Assembly (NCBI GenBank): GCA_902363875.1
Contig: CABJBO010000021.1
Span: 1-41,640 of the forward strand
DNA length: 41,640 bases
Reading direction: 5' to 3'
From: Coriobacteriaceae bacterium
GTDB lineage: Bacteria; Actinomycetota; Coriobacteriia; Coriobacteriales; Coriobacteriaceae
Below are positions 1-8,371 of the stretch, in pieces. Numbering within the stretch: the first letter of the stretch is position 1; each line of letters begins with the position of its first letter. The notes beneath the pieces were generated by a model. It was given only the letters and a program-made list of their open reading frames with translations. It was not told where the DNA came from and searched no databases. The position numbers and the translations under genes are program-made.

Positions 1-56
1 GGCCGAGCGCAAAATGGATTCTAAAAAAACACCTTGCCAAATAGGAGCGTCAGGAC

Positions 57-101
57 GCAAGTAACCCCCGCCGCACGAAGTGCGCAGCGGGGGTTACTTG
101 C
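57..101 (-). terminator. Hairpin downstream of oppF, probable end of the opp operon
   Basis: Perfect 15-bp inverted repeat (left arm GCAAGTAACCCCCGC, 57-71; right arm 87-101), with a second small stem inside the loop (CGCAC-gaa-GTGCG, 72-84). It starts 57 nt after the oppF stop on the minus strand. There is no immediate U-tract; a T7 run lies about 30 nt further on. It could be a terminator, an mRNA-stabilising stem or an extragenic palindromic repeat. No gene is visible in 1-158. Confidence 0.5.
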
Positions 102-158
102 ATGTCCGAGGACGTTCTGAAAAGTAACACCAGGGCGGGCCCGGACGAGAACAACCGA

Positions 159-1187
159 CTACAGGTCGATGTGCGATTCCTTGATCGGGAACGGCTCGGC
201 GAAGTGGCACGCGCAGCAGTGGCCCGGGGCAACTTCCTTAAACTCAGGAAGCTTCTCGGAGCAGATGCCCTGCGCGATCGGACAGCGCGTGTGGAAACGG
301 CAGCCGGTCGGCGGATCTAGCGGCGACGGCGGATCGCCAGCGAGGATGATGCGCTTGCGGGTCTTCTGAATATCCGGATCGGGCACCGGCACGGCAGACA
401 GCAGTGACTGCGTGTACGGGTGGTGCGGCTCGCTATAGAGTGTCTTCCAGTCCGAAACCTCGACCATCTTACCCAGATACATAACGGCAACGCGATCGGA
501 GATGTGCTGCACGACGGACAGGTCGTGGGCGATAAACAGATACGCCGTACCGAACTTGTCCTGAAGTTCCTTGAGCAGGTTCAGAACCTGGGCCTGAATG
601 GAAACATCCAGAGCGGAAACGGGCTCGTCGCAGATGATCAGCTTGGGCTTCAGAGCGAACGCGCGGGCGATGCCGACACGCTGACGCTGACCGCCCGAGA
701 ACTCGTGCGGATAGCGGTTGATGTGCTCGGGGTTGAGGCCGACGACGTCCAGCAGCTCACGGACACGCTCAATGCGCTCCTCCTTGGTGCCCACGCCATG
801 AATAGTCATGGGCTCGGAGACGATCTCGCCGATGGTCATACGAGGATTGAGCGAAGCATAGGGGTCCTGGAAGATGAACTGCATCTCACGACGCATGTCC
901 TTGATCTCATGCTTGCTCATCTCGGCAACGTCTTTGCCCTGGAAGAACACCTTACCTGCCGTCGGCTTGGTCAGGCGCATGATGGTGCGGCCCGTGGTGG
1001 ACTTACCGCAACCAGACTCGCCGACCAGGCCAAAGGTCTCGCCCGGATAAATCTCGAACGAAATGTCATTCACAGCAGAGACGACGCGCTTGGAAAAACG
1101 CTTGGCGAACATGCCGGACTCTGCGGGGAACTCCTTAGAAAGATGCTCGACCTTCAGCAGCGGAGTGCGCTCGTTATTGTCTGCCAT
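159..1187 (-). CDS. oppF: OppF, oligopeptide ABC transporter ATP-binding protein
   Basis: This is the second ATPase of an Opp/Dpp-type peptide importer. It acts at the inner face of the membrane and pairs with OppD to drive OppBC. In the 342-aa product the Walker A motif GESGCGKS is at residues 56-63, the signature FSGGQ at 163-167, Walker B IICDEP at 184-189 and the switch His at 221. The family's C-terminal oligopeptide extension is present and carries Cys 296, 302, 309, 324, 325 and 327. Such Cys groups have been linked to an Fe-S cluster in actinobacterial Opp/Dpp ATPases (from memory). The ATG follows the oppD stop directly (TAAATG), so translation is probably coupled. It is the last gene of oppABCDF. 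The OppF rather than DppF name rests on order and similarity; the substrate is not proven. Confidence 0.93.
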   Translation of the reverse strand: MADNNERTPLLKVEHLSKEFPAESGMFAKRFSKRVVSAVNDISFEIYPGETFGLVGESGCGKSTTGRTIMRLTKPTAGKVFFQGKDVAEMSKHEIKDMRREMQFIFQDPYASLNPRMTIGEIVSEPMTIHGVGTKEERIERVRELLDVVGLNPEHINRYPHEFSGGQRQRVGIARAFALKPKLIICDEPVSALDVSIQAQVLNLLKELQDKFGTAYLFIAHDLSVVQHISDRVAVMYLGKMVEVSDWKTLYSEPHHPYTQSLLSAVPVPDPDIQKTRKRIILAGDPPSPLDPPTGCRFHTRCPIAQGICSEKLPEFKEVAPGHCCACHFAEPFPIKESHIDL

Positions 1188-2279
1188 TTACGCCTCGCCT
1201 CCCTTCTTGGAATCCTTGCGCGTGCGGGACGTCTCAGGGGCGTTCTTGAGGAACTCGGGGTCACCGGAATAATGGCACGCAGAATAGTGGCCGGACTCGG
1301 TGACAACGCGCTCGGGGCGCTGCTTGCGGCACTTGTCGGTCGCATAGGGGCAGCGAGGAGAGAAGACGCAGCCCTCGGGCAGGTTCATGAGCGAAGGCGG
1401 GTTGCCGTGAATCGGCGTCAGCGGCTTCTTCTCATCGATGGCCTGCTCCGGGATGGAGCGAATAAGACCCCAGGTGTAGGGATGGCGGCTCTCGTAGAAG
1501 ATTTCCTCAGCAGTACCGAACTCGACGGGACGGCCGGCGTACATAACCATAATCTTATCGGCCATATCGGCGACGACGCCCAGGTCATGGGTAATCATAA
1601 TAATGGCGTTGCCGTTCTTCTCCTGCATCTCCTGCATGAGCTCGATAATCTGAGCCTGAATGGTAACATCCAGAGCCGTCGTGGGCTCGTCGGCAATCAG
1701 GATATCGGGATCGCAGGCAAGAGCCATAGCGATCATGACACGCTGACGCATACCGCCGGAGAACTGGTGCGGATACTCATTGACGCGCTTCTCGGGCTCG
1801 GGGATACCCACGAGGTCCAAAAGCTCGGTAGCGCGCTTGAGCGCCTCCTGCTTGGAGTAGCCGCGGTGCAGACGAAGGCCCTCGCCCACCTGCTTGCCGA
1901 TCTTATAGACCGGGTTCAAGGAGGTCATAGGATCCTGGAAGATCATCGCGATGTCGTTACCGCGAATGTGCTGCATCTCTTCCTCGGTCATCTCGAGGAT
2001 AGAACGGCCGCGATAGCGAACGTCGCCGCCCTCAATCTTTCCCGGAGGCATCGAGATAAGACCCATGATGGTCATGGCGGTCACAGACTTACCGGAGCCG
2101 GACTCACCGACGACACCGAGGGTCTCGCCGCGATCGAGCGTGTAGGAGACACCGTCGACAGCGCGAACAACGCCATCTTCGGTGTGGAAATACATCTTAA
2201 GGTCATCGACCTCGAGCAGATGCTGGCCCTCGGGAACCGGCTGGTCCTTCAGGTCCACATAGTTCTTGTTCTTCTTCAT
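1188..2279 (-). CDS. oppD: OppD, oligopeptide ABC transporter ATP-binding protein
   Basis: First ATPase of the peptide importer, 363 aa. Walker A GESGSGKS lies at residues 58-65, the signature FSGGM at 173-177, Walker B LIADEP at 194-199 and the switch His at 231. The C-terminal extension (about 290-340) has Cys 304, 310, 317 and 335, the four-cysteine pattern of the OppD/DppD family. The last 25 residues are basic and polar and look like a disordered tail. Its start lies 2 nt after the oppC stop and its stop abuts oppF, so the genes are one transcript. The signature Gln is Met (SGGM), common in the OppD half of these heterodimers, which points to one degenerate and one full ATP site (inference). 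Confidence 0.93.
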   Translation of the reverse strand: MKKNKNYVDLKDQPVPEGQHLLEVDDLKMYFHTEDGVVRAVDGVSYTLDRGETLGVVGESGSGKSVTAMTIMGLISMPPGKIEGGDVRYRGRSILEMTEEEMQHIRGNDIAMIFQDPMTSLNPVYKIGKQVGEGLRLHRGYSKQEALKRATELLDLVGIPEPEKRVNEYPHQFSGGMRQRVMIAMALACDPDILIADEPTTALDVTIQAQIIELMQEMQEKNGNAIIMITHDLGVVADMADKIMVMYAGRPVEFGTAEEIFYESRHPYTWGLIRSIPEQAIDEKKPLTPIHGNPPSLMNLPEGCVFSPRCPYATDKCRKQRPERVVTESGHYSACHYSGDPEFLKNAPETSRTRKDSKKGGEA

Positions 2280-2281
2280 CC

Positions 2282-3217
2282 TTATGCGTCCTTCATCTTG
2301 ACGTCGAGGGCGTCGCGCAAACCGTCACCCAGCAGGGTGAAGGCGAGCACCGTCGAGAGAATTGCCAGACCGGGCATGATCATCATCCAGGGAGCAGTCA
2401 GAAGATACTGCTGACCGTCCTGAATCATGGAGCCCCACGAAGGCGTAGGCGGAATAACGCCCATGCCGAGGAAGGACAGAGCGGACTCGGTCAGAATAGC
2501 GCCGCCGATGTTCATGGTCGCGTAGACCACGATGGAAGCAACGGAGTTCGGGAAGATATGGCGCATAACGATACGGGCATCGGATGCACCCATGGCGCGG
2601 GCGGCGTCAACATAGTCGTTCTCTTTGACCGTGAGGATCGCGGATCTAAAGACGCGCGCAATCGAAGGCCAGCCGAGAATACCGATGGCGATAAAGACGT
2701 TCTGAAGGCCACGGCCGATAACGGCGATCATGGCGACGACGAACAGCACGTACGGGAACGCCAGGAAGATGTCCGCGCAGCGCATGATAATCGTATCCCA
2801 GATGCCGCCATAGAAACCGGCAAGGGCGCCCATGACCAGACCGATCACCGTGGAGATGGCGGTGGCCATAATACCGACGGAAAGCGAAACACGTGCACCG
2901 TAGATAACACGAACGAGAATGTCGCGGCCAAGGGCGTCGGTGCCAAACGGGTGCTCGGCACACGGAGCCAGCAGCGACGTCTCGGCCATGGTGGTCGAGT
3001 CGGAAGCCGTCGGCGAACCGAGCCAGGGCTTAGCCCACAGATCTGCGGTCAGGGCAACCAAAACGACGACGATGATCCAGCAGACACCGATAACGGCGAG
3101 CTTGTTCTTGCGAAGACGCTTAAAAGCGTCGCCCCACAGCGTGCGGGACTTGGCGGGAGCAGATGCGGCCTTGGTGGCGGTAGCCTGCTCCTGAGACTGA
3201 GAATCAGTTTCCTGCAT
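2282..3217 (-). CDS. oppC: OppC, oligopeptide ABC transporter permease
   Basis: Inner-membrane permease subunit, 311 aa, of the BPD_transp_1 family with the OppC/DppC N-terminal domain. A cytoplasmic N-terminus of about 38 residues rich in Q, A and K precedes the first membrane helix (about 40-60). The periplasmic FGTDALGRD motif follows at about 91-99, then the core helices. The EAA loop that contacts the ATPases (YVDAARAMGAS...RHIFPN) is at about 202-224. The ATG has GGGAGG 8 nt upstream, placed in the 14-nt gap after oppB. It pairs with OppB to form the pore. Confidence 0.93.
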   Translation of the reverse strand: MQETDSQSQEQATATKAASAPAKSRTLWGDAFKRLRKNKLAVIGVCWIIVVVLVALTADLWAKPWLGSPTASDSTTMAETSLLAPCAEHPFGTDALGRDILVRVIYGARVSLSVGIMATAISTVIGLVMGALAGFYGGIWDTIIMRCADIFLAFPYVLFVVAMIAVIGRGLQNVFIAIGILGWPSIARVFRSAILTVKENDYVDAARAMGASDARIVMRHIFPNSVASIVVYATMNIGGAILTESALSFLGMGVIPPTPSWGSMIQDGQQYLLTAPWMMIMPGLAILSTVLAFTLLGDGLRDALDVKMKDA

Positions 3218-3231
3218 GAGACGTACCTCCC

Positions 3232-4269
3232 TTAGGCCTTATCCGACGGACCGCCAAGGCGGATGCGCGGGTCGAGGAATGCATAGCTAATGTCGACGAG
3301 CAGGTTGATCACCATGACGACGACGACGATGAGCGTAACGCCGCCCATAACGATGGGCCAGTCACGCATGCTAATGGCGCGATAGACCTCATAGCCGATA
3401 CCGGGCCAGTTAAAGACCGTTTCGGTCAGGATGGCACCCGAAAGCATGCCGCCAAAGTCGACACCAATATAGGTAACGACGGGGATGAGTGCATTCTTAA
3501 GCGCATGCTTGATGATGATCGCGCGATTGGAGAGACCCTTGGCCTTTGCCGTACGGATGTAATCTTGGTTCATGACGTCAAGCAGCTGTGAACGCATAAT
3601 GCGGGCAGCATAAGCGGTCGAAACCGAAGCCAGCGTAATGGTCGGAAGCACATAGTGCATCCAATCCTGATACTGAGAGCTGGAACCGCCGGCACCCGAA
3701 ATCGGCATGGAGAATGCGCCGCCGGTGAGATCCTTAAGGATGACGCCGAAGAACAGCTGCAGCAGCATGCCGAGCCAGAAGGCGGGAACGGCAACGAGGA
3801 TCGACGTGGTGAGCGTTACCAAAATATCCCAGAAGGAATAACGCTTTACCGCCGAAATGATACCCGCACCGATACCCATGATCGCCTCGAGCACGATGGC
3901 GCACGCGGCGAGTTTGACCGTATACGGATACTTCTGGGCAAAGATTTCCGTAACCGGCAGCTTGCGCTGGTACGAATTACCCAGATCGCCATGAAGCAGA
4001 CCGTTCATGTAATACAGATAACGGTCTACAAGCGACGTCTGAACGGGATCGCCGTTCTCGTCAAGGATCGCGTTACCGTCCTCGTCCGTCTGGACCAGGT
4101 GATAGCGTACGCGAAGCTGAAGCTCTACCTCGGGGGACAGAGCCTTGTCTCCACCGATCAACTTGATCGGATCTCCCGGCACGATATTCTGGAGGGCGAA
4201 CAGAATCAGCGTGACGCCCAAAAACACCGGGATGAACTGAAGCACACGTTTAACGATGTACTTACCCAT
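3232..4269 (-). CDS. oppB: OppB, oligopeptide ABC transporter permease
   Basis: Inner-membrane permease of 345 aa, opening with the typical OppB/DppB start (KYIVKRVLQFIPVFLGV) and first helix at about 9-29. The EAA loop YIRTAKAKGLSNRA lies at about 237-250 with KHALKNALIP after it. The ATG is preceded by GGGGAG at about 4 nt. An acidic stretch at about residues 61-79 (TDEDGNAILDENGDP) sits where many OppB proteins run straight from the YHL segment to the Y.rY region, so it looks like an external-loop insertion. The oppA-oppB gap carries a strong hairpin (4301-4328), which probably makes oppB-F less abundant than oppA. Confidence 0.93.
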   Translation of the reverse strand: MGKYIVKRVLQFIPVFLGVTLILFALQNIVPGDPIKLIGGDKALSPEVELQLRVRYHLVQTDEDGNAILDENGDPVQTSLVDRYLYYMNGLLHGDLGNSYQRKLPVTEIFAQKYPYTVKLAACAIVLEAIMGIGAGIISAVKRYSFWDILVTLTTSILVAVPAFWLGMLLQLFFGVILKDLTGGAFSMPISGAGGSSSQYQDWMHYVLPTITLASVSTAYAARIMRSQLLDVMNQDYIRTAKAKGLSNRAIIIKHALKNALIPVVTYIGVDFGGMLSGAILTETVFNWPGIGYEVYRAISMRDWPIVMGGVTLIVVVVMVINLLVDISYAFLDPRIRLGGPSDKA

Positions 4270-4300
4270 ACCACTCCCCTATCTAGGGATTAACCTAAAT

Positions 4301-4328
4301 GGGATGCCGATCGCCAGACCGGCATCCC
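4301..4328 (-). terminator. Intercistronic hairpin between oppA and oppB
   Basis: Inverted repeat with 9-bp arms (GGGATGCCG at 4301-4309 and CGGCATCCC at 4320-4328) and a 10-nt loop. It lies 98 nt after the oppA stop and 31 nt before the oppB start. The minus-strand RNA continues ATTTAGG, so the U-tract is poor. The likely role is partial termination or protection of the oppA message, a common way to make more binding protein than transporter. Confidence 0.6.
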
Positions 4329-4426
4329 AAAATTACCATCAGCCAGTTTACCCCAGGTTAGGGGGAACTGTATGTTTCCCATGAGGTCTACGTAAATACT
4401 TGACCCTCACGGAAGCTGCAAAACTC

Positions 4427-6103
4427 TTAGGCGAGCTCAGCGGTACCCAGATCGGCGTGCTTCTGCGGATCAACGTAGAGGTACTTGACGCGGTCGGAGC
4501 CAGCGATGGTGTGCGTGTAGAACATCACCGGGATGACCGGGCAGTCGGCGGCGACCATGGCGTCGGCCTCCTGCATCTTGGCGATACGCTCGTCGTCGTC
4601 AACCGTGGCACGGGCCTCGTCAACCTTGGCGTCAAAGTCGGGGTTGCTGTAACCGGAGCGGTTGTCGCCACCCAGGGAGTCGGAGTGGAACAGCGGATAC
4701 AGGAAGTTGTCCATGATCGGGTAATCGGCGATCCAGCCCAGACGGCCGAACTGATAGTTGAAGTTCTGATACTGCTCGAGCAGGGCAGACCACTCAGGGG
4801 TATCGGAGACGGCGGTGACGCCCACCTTGGCGAGGTCGCCGATGATGGACTCCATGATCTCCTTGTGGCCGCCGTCCTGGTTGTAGGACAGGGTCACATT
4901 GATGCCACGATCGCCGTTAGCGCCAGCGGGAGCGACCTTGTCGAGGTACTCGTTAGCCTTGTCGACGTCGTAGGCGCAGAACTCCCATGCGCCCTCCTTG
5001 TAGCCGGCGATTCCCGGAGGAACGATGCCGTCAGCGGGGGTACGGGTGCCCTTGAAGATGGTCTTGCAGATGGCCTCACGGTTGATAGCCAGGGAGATGC
5101 CCCTACGCAGGTCAGCGTTGTTGAACGGCTCGGCCGTGGTGTTGCACGTCAGATAGTACGTGGAAGGCTCGGAACCGAGCAGCATGCGCGCACCATCACT
5201 CATGGTGTAGCCATCCTTGGACTCGCCGCGGTCCTTCTTGGCGGCGTCGATCTGAGCAACGGGAACGTCGCAGACATCAAGGTTACCGGCCTGGAACTCC
5301 TTGTAAGCGGTCTCCACGTCCTTGATGACCTGGAAGTGGATGGCGTCGATCTTGGCCTTGTCGCCATAATAATCGTCGAACTTCTTGAGGTTGATCTCCT
5401 GACCATCCTCCCACTTACCGTCCATCATGAACGGGCCGTTGCCGACCGGGGCAAGATAGAAGCTCTTGACATCGGTCTCGGCGCACTCGGGAACCGGGGA
5501 CAGAGCCGGGTGAGAGGCGACGAAGGGGAAGTCGGCGTAGGCGGAAGTCAGCTTGACGACGAGGGTCTCGTCATCCGGGCAGGTAACGCCGGACAGCTCG
5601 GTAGCATTACCGGCAAGCAGATCGTCATAGCCCTCGACCATGGAAAGGTGGTAGGAGACCTCGGAAGGACCATACTCGGTAGCGATGGCCGACTTAGTGT
5701 TGACCAGGCGCTCCCAGCCGAGCTTGAAGGACTTGGAGGTAACGTCGTCACCGTTGTGGAACTTGGCCTTCTTGATCTTGAAGGTGAACTCGGTGGCGTC
5801 GTCGTTAGCCTCAAAGGACTCGCAAGCCAGCGGAACGATCTCGCCCTTCTCGTTATCGTACTCCGTCAGAGCGTCGAAGAGCTGGTACTCGACCTGAGTG
5901 CCCTGATCCTCCTGGACGTTGTAGGGGTCGATGCAGACCGGGTTGTTGATGTAGAAGTTCAGCGTCGAACCGGACTCAGAACCGGAAGCGTCGCCGCCCT
6001 TCTTGCCGCATGCGGCAAGAAAAGCCATGGAGCTCGCAGCGAGGGTGCCGCCAACAAAGGCGCGACGACCCATAACGGGCTGGTGGAACATAGAATCAGC
6101 CAT
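4427..6103 (-). CDS. oppA: OppA, oligopeptide-binding lipoprotein (SBP family 5)
   Basis: Extracytoplasmic binding protein of the Opp importer, 558 aa from the ATG at 6103. That start is chosen because AAGGAGG sits 5-6 nt upstream. The N-terminus carries a twin-arginine signal (GRRAFVGG, Arg13-Arg14) and a lipobox LAAC with lipidated Cys32, so it is probably Tat-exported and membrane anchored. The SBP_bac_5 fold follows, recognisable by NADLRRGISLAINREAI, by the WIADYPIMDNFL segment and by the AGNLDV motif. An upstream in-frame start at 6154 has no ribosome site and would bury the signal. It is the first gene of oppABCDF; peptide specificity cannot be read from sequence. Confidence 0.92.
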   Translation of the reverse strand: MADSMFHQPVMGRRAFVGGTLAASSMAFLAACGKKGGDASGSESGSTLNFYINNPVCIDPYNVQEDQGTQVEYQLFDALTEYDNEKGEIVPLACESFEANDDATEFTFKIKKAKFHNGDDVTSKSFKLGWERLVNTKSAIATEYGPSEVSYHLSMVEGYDDLLAGNATELSGVTCPDDETLVVKLTSAYADFPFVASHPALSPVPECAETDVKSFYLAPVGNGPFMMDGKWEDGQEINLKKFDDYYGDKAKIDAIHFQVIKDVETAYKEFQAGNLDVCDVPVAQIDAAKKDRGESKDGYTMSDGARMLLGSEPSTYYLTCNTTAEPFNNADLRRGISLAINREAICKTIFKGTRTPADGIVPPGIAGYKEGAWEFCAYDVDKANEYLDKVAPAGANGDRGINVTLSYNQDGGHKEIMESIIGDLAKVGVTAVSDTPEWSALLEQYQNFNYQFGRLGWIADYPIMDNFLYPLFHSDSLGGDNRSGYSNPDFDAKVDEARATVDDDERIAKMQEADAMVAADCPVIPVMFYTHTIAGSDRVKYLYVDPQKHADLGTAELA

Positions 6104-6341
6104 GCCATCCTCCTTATGAGATAGGACAAAGTGAATTCGGCCGGGCAACGTCAAGACAGCCCGATCGAACCATTCAAACGCGGTCCGCCGTTATGGCTGG
6201 TTATGCAGTGCGGACCAACGTTTCGCAATACAGTAGCGCATTTTATGCACAATATGGCGCTAATTCCGGTTAACGGTCGAGAATTTCTTTAGTTAGGCGA
6301 AGTATGTGGGGATATTTTGACTCTATTACAAGTCTGTAAAC
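6104..6341 (-). promoter_or_regulatory. Leader and promoter region of the opp operon
   Basis: About 240 nt without a gene between oppA and the secG terminator, so the opp promoter must be here. An inverted repeat with 7-bp arms (GGTCCGC at 6182-6188, GCGGACC at 6210-6216) could fold in the leader. A TAAAAT hexamer lies upstream of it on the minus strand, but no convincing -35 element accompanies it. No riboswitch class was recognised. Confidence 0.35.
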
Positions 6342-6371
6342 AAAAAGGGCCCCGCACATGCGGGACCCTTT
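6342..6371 (-). terminator. Rho-independent terminator of secG
   Basis: On the minus strand the stem AAAGGG/CCCTTT plus CCCGCA/TGCGGG (one mismatch) is followed by TTTTTG. It begins 22 nt after the secG stop. Confidence 0.85.
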
Positions 6372-6393
6372 ACAAACGTATATACGCCGATGC

Positions 6394-6648
6394 TTAGTAG
6401 CCGACGATGCCCTGCGGGAAGAAGAACATGCACAGAACGACACACACAGCAAAAACGACGGCCATAATTACCGTCAGGCGATCGAGGTTCTGCTCCATGA
6501 CGCCCGTGGCAGAGCTGGAGTTATACAGCGAGCTAGCGATCATATCCGAAACGCCGGTGCCCTTACCGGAATGCATCAGAACGAGAATCGTCAGCGCCAC
6601 GGCAGAAACAGCCCAAACGACAAACAGAAGAATCTGGAACGGACCCAT
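6394..6648 (-). CDS. secG: SecG, preprotein translocase subunit
   Basis: 84-aa membrane protein with two hydrophobic helices (about 5-25 and 58-77). They flank the conserved SecG loop with LMHSGKGTGVSDM and a polar linker. It is an accessory subunit of the SecYEG channel in the cytoplasmic membrane. The ATG has AAGGAG 7 nt upstream. Its position downstream of the pgk-tpiA cluster matches the actinobacterial gap-pgk-tpiA-secG order, but a terminator at 6753-6787 separates it from gpmI, so it probably has its own promoter. Confidence 0.92.
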   Translation of the reverse strand: MGPFQILLFVVWAVSAVALTILVLMHSGKGTGVSDMIASSLYNSSSATGVMEQNLDRLTVIMAVVFAVCVVLCMFFFPQGIVGY

Positions 6649-6714
6649 AGATAAGCTCCTTAATAGAACAATTCAAACTCCAGTACTGTACCACAACCTT
6701 CAACACTCCCCCAC

Positions 6715-6745
6715 CTGCCATTTAGGGACGGGGTAGAAATGGCAG
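6715..6745. repeat. Inverted repeat upstream of secG
   Basis: Perfect 9-bp arms (CTGCCATTT at 6715-6723, AAATGGCAG at 6737-6745) around a GC-rich 13-nt loop. It lies between the gpmI terminator and secG and has no U-tract of its own. It looks like a small extragenic palindromic element or leader hairpin; copy number in the genome is unknown. Confidence 0.5.
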
Positions 6746-6752
6746 AAATACC

Positions 6753-6787
6753 AAAAAGGGGGTCGTCCGGTTGTGGACAACCCCCTT
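6753..6787 (-). terminator. Rho-independent terminator of the pgk-tpiA-gpmI operon
   Basis: The minus-strand stem AAGGGGGT/ACCCCCTT, extended by GTCC/GGAC, has a hexanucleotide loop and is followed by TTTTTGG. A smaller A/T stem (AGAAAAC/GTTTTCT, 6791-6811) lies just before it, directly after the gpmI stop. Confidence 0.88.
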
Positions 6788-6812
6788 ACTAGAAAACGGT
6801 ATTTGTTTTCTA

Positions 6813-8366
6813 TTAGGCCTCGGTGGCGAGCACGCGACCCGTCATCTCGGCGGAAGGCTCAATACCAGCCATGGTGAGCATGGTCGGAGCGATATCGGAA
6901 AGACGGCCGTCCTCGATACCGGTGAGCTTGGCCTTATCATCAACGATGATGAACGGCACGCGGTTGGTGGTGTGAGCCGTAAACGGATGCTTGGAACCGT
7001 CGGAAGCAACGTCAAACATGTGATCGGCGTTGCCATGGTCGGCGGTAATCAGCGCAAAGCCGCCCTTGGCGAGAATCGCCGGGACAACCTTGGACAGAGC
7101 ATCGTCAACAGCCTCGACGGCCTTAACGGCGGCGTCGAAGACACCGGTGTGGCCAACCATGTCGCAGTTCGCGAAGTTCACGATGTAGAAATCAGCGCGA
7201 TCCTCGTTAATAGCGGCGACGAGCTTCTCGGTAACCTCGGGAGCGCTCATCTCGGGCTGCAGATCGTAGGTAGCAACCTTGGGGGAAGCGACGAGCACGC
7301 GCTCCTCGCCCTCCTTGGGCTCCTCGATGCCGCCGTTGAGGAAGAACGTCACATGGGCGTACTTCTCGGTCTCGGCGGTGTGCAGCTGCTTCAGGCCATT
7401 GGCGGCGATAACGTCGGCCAGAACGTTCTCGGGGAACGTCTTGGGGAAGGCGACCTCGACGTCAAACGTCGGATCGTACTCGGTCATCGTCACAAAGTGC
7501 GAAAGCTTAATCTGCTCGCGCTCAAAGCCGTCGAACTCCTTGTCCGTGAACACGCGAGTCATCTGACGAGCGCGGTCGGGACGGAAGTTGAAGAAGATGG
7601 CCGCGTCGCCCTCGTGAATGCCCTCGTTGTGGGCAGCAAAGGGCTCGACGAACTCGTCGCCGCGCGGATCCTTCTCGTAGTAGGCCTTGATACCGGCAAC
7701 GGGGTCGGTATCGGCATCGGACGCGTTGACCATGACGTCGTAGGCACGCTGGATGCGCTCCCAGCGGTTGTCGCGGTCCATGGCCCAATAGCGGCCCGAA
7801 ACGGTGGCAACGCGAGCGTCGCAACCGGTCTCCTCGGAGATCTTAGCCAGAAAAGCGCAGAACTCGCTCATGTAGCCGGCACCGGACTGCGGGTCGACGT
7901 CGCGGCCATCCATGAAGGCGTGGACGCGAACGGTCTTGACGCCATGCTGGGCAGCCATCTTGACCAGAGCCTCGACGTGGTTCATGTGAGAATGAACACC
8001 GCCAGGGCTCATAAGGCCCATAAGGTGGAGAGTCTTGCCGTCAGCCTTGACGTCGTCCATAGCCTTGACGAAGACCTCGTTCTTGGCGATGGAGCCGTCC
8101 TTGATGGCGTTGTTGATGCGCGAAAGCTCCTGGAACACGATGCGGCCGGCACCGATGTTGAGGTGACCCACCTCGGAGTTGCCCATCTGGCCGTCGGGAA
8201 GGCCCACGTCCTCGCCCGAAGCACCGAGCGTGGTGTGAGGATACTTCTCGTACAGGCTATCAAGGAAGGGCGTCTTGGCAGCGGCGACGGCGTTCTCGCC
8301 ATCAGCCGGAGCAAGGCCGCAGCCATCCATGATGATCAGGAGTGCAGGAAGATGACGCTGTGCCAT
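6813..8366 (-). CDS. gpmI: 2,3-bisphosphoglycerate-independent phosphoglycerate mutase
   Basis: Interconverts 3- and 2-phosphoglycerate in glycolysis and needs Mn2+. The 517-aa length is that of the family. Metal ligand Asp14 is in LLIIMDGCG, the phosphoserine nucleophile is Ser64 in GQMGNSEVGH, and the second metal cluster shows as TADHGNADHM near the C-terminus. The ATG lies 5 nt after the tpiA stop with AGTAGG just upstream. It is the last gene of pgk-tpiA-gpmI and is followed by a terminator. Cofactor-independent mutase in place of GpmA is a common choice in Gram-positive anaerobes. Confidence 0.95.
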   Translation of the reverse strand: MAQRHLPALLIIMDGCGLAPADGENAVAAAKTPFLDSLYEKYPHTTLGASGEDVGLPDGQMGNSEVGHLNIGAGRIVFQELSRINNAIKDGSIAKNEVFVKAMDDVKADGKTLHLMGLMSPGGVHSHMNHVEALVKMAAQHGVKTVRVHAFMDGRDVDPQSGAGYMSEFCAFLAKISEETGCDARVATVSGRYWAMDRDNRWERIQRAYDVMVNASDADTDPVAGIKAYYEKDPRGDEFVEPFAAHNEGIHEGDAAIFFNFRPDRARQMTRVFTDKEFDGFEREQIKLSHFVTMTEYDPTFDVEVAFPKTFPENVLADVIAANGLKQLHTAETEKYAHVTFFLNGGIEEPKEGEERVLVASPKVATYDLQPEMSAPEVTEKLVAAINEDRADFYIVNFANCDMVGHTGVFDAAVKAVEAVDDALSKVVPAILAKGGFALITADHGNADHMFDVASDGSKHPFTAHTTNRVPFIIVDDKAKLTGIEDGRLSDIAPTMLTMAGIEPSAEMTGRVLATEA

Positions 8367-8371
8367 ATGTC

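Noticed and set aside
420..2414. 664-codon open frame on the plus strand opposite oppF-oppD
   Set aside because: Antisense shadow of two well-supported ABC ATPase genes. The product is rich in V, L, D, G and H with no family motif, as expected from the codon bias of the opposite strand.
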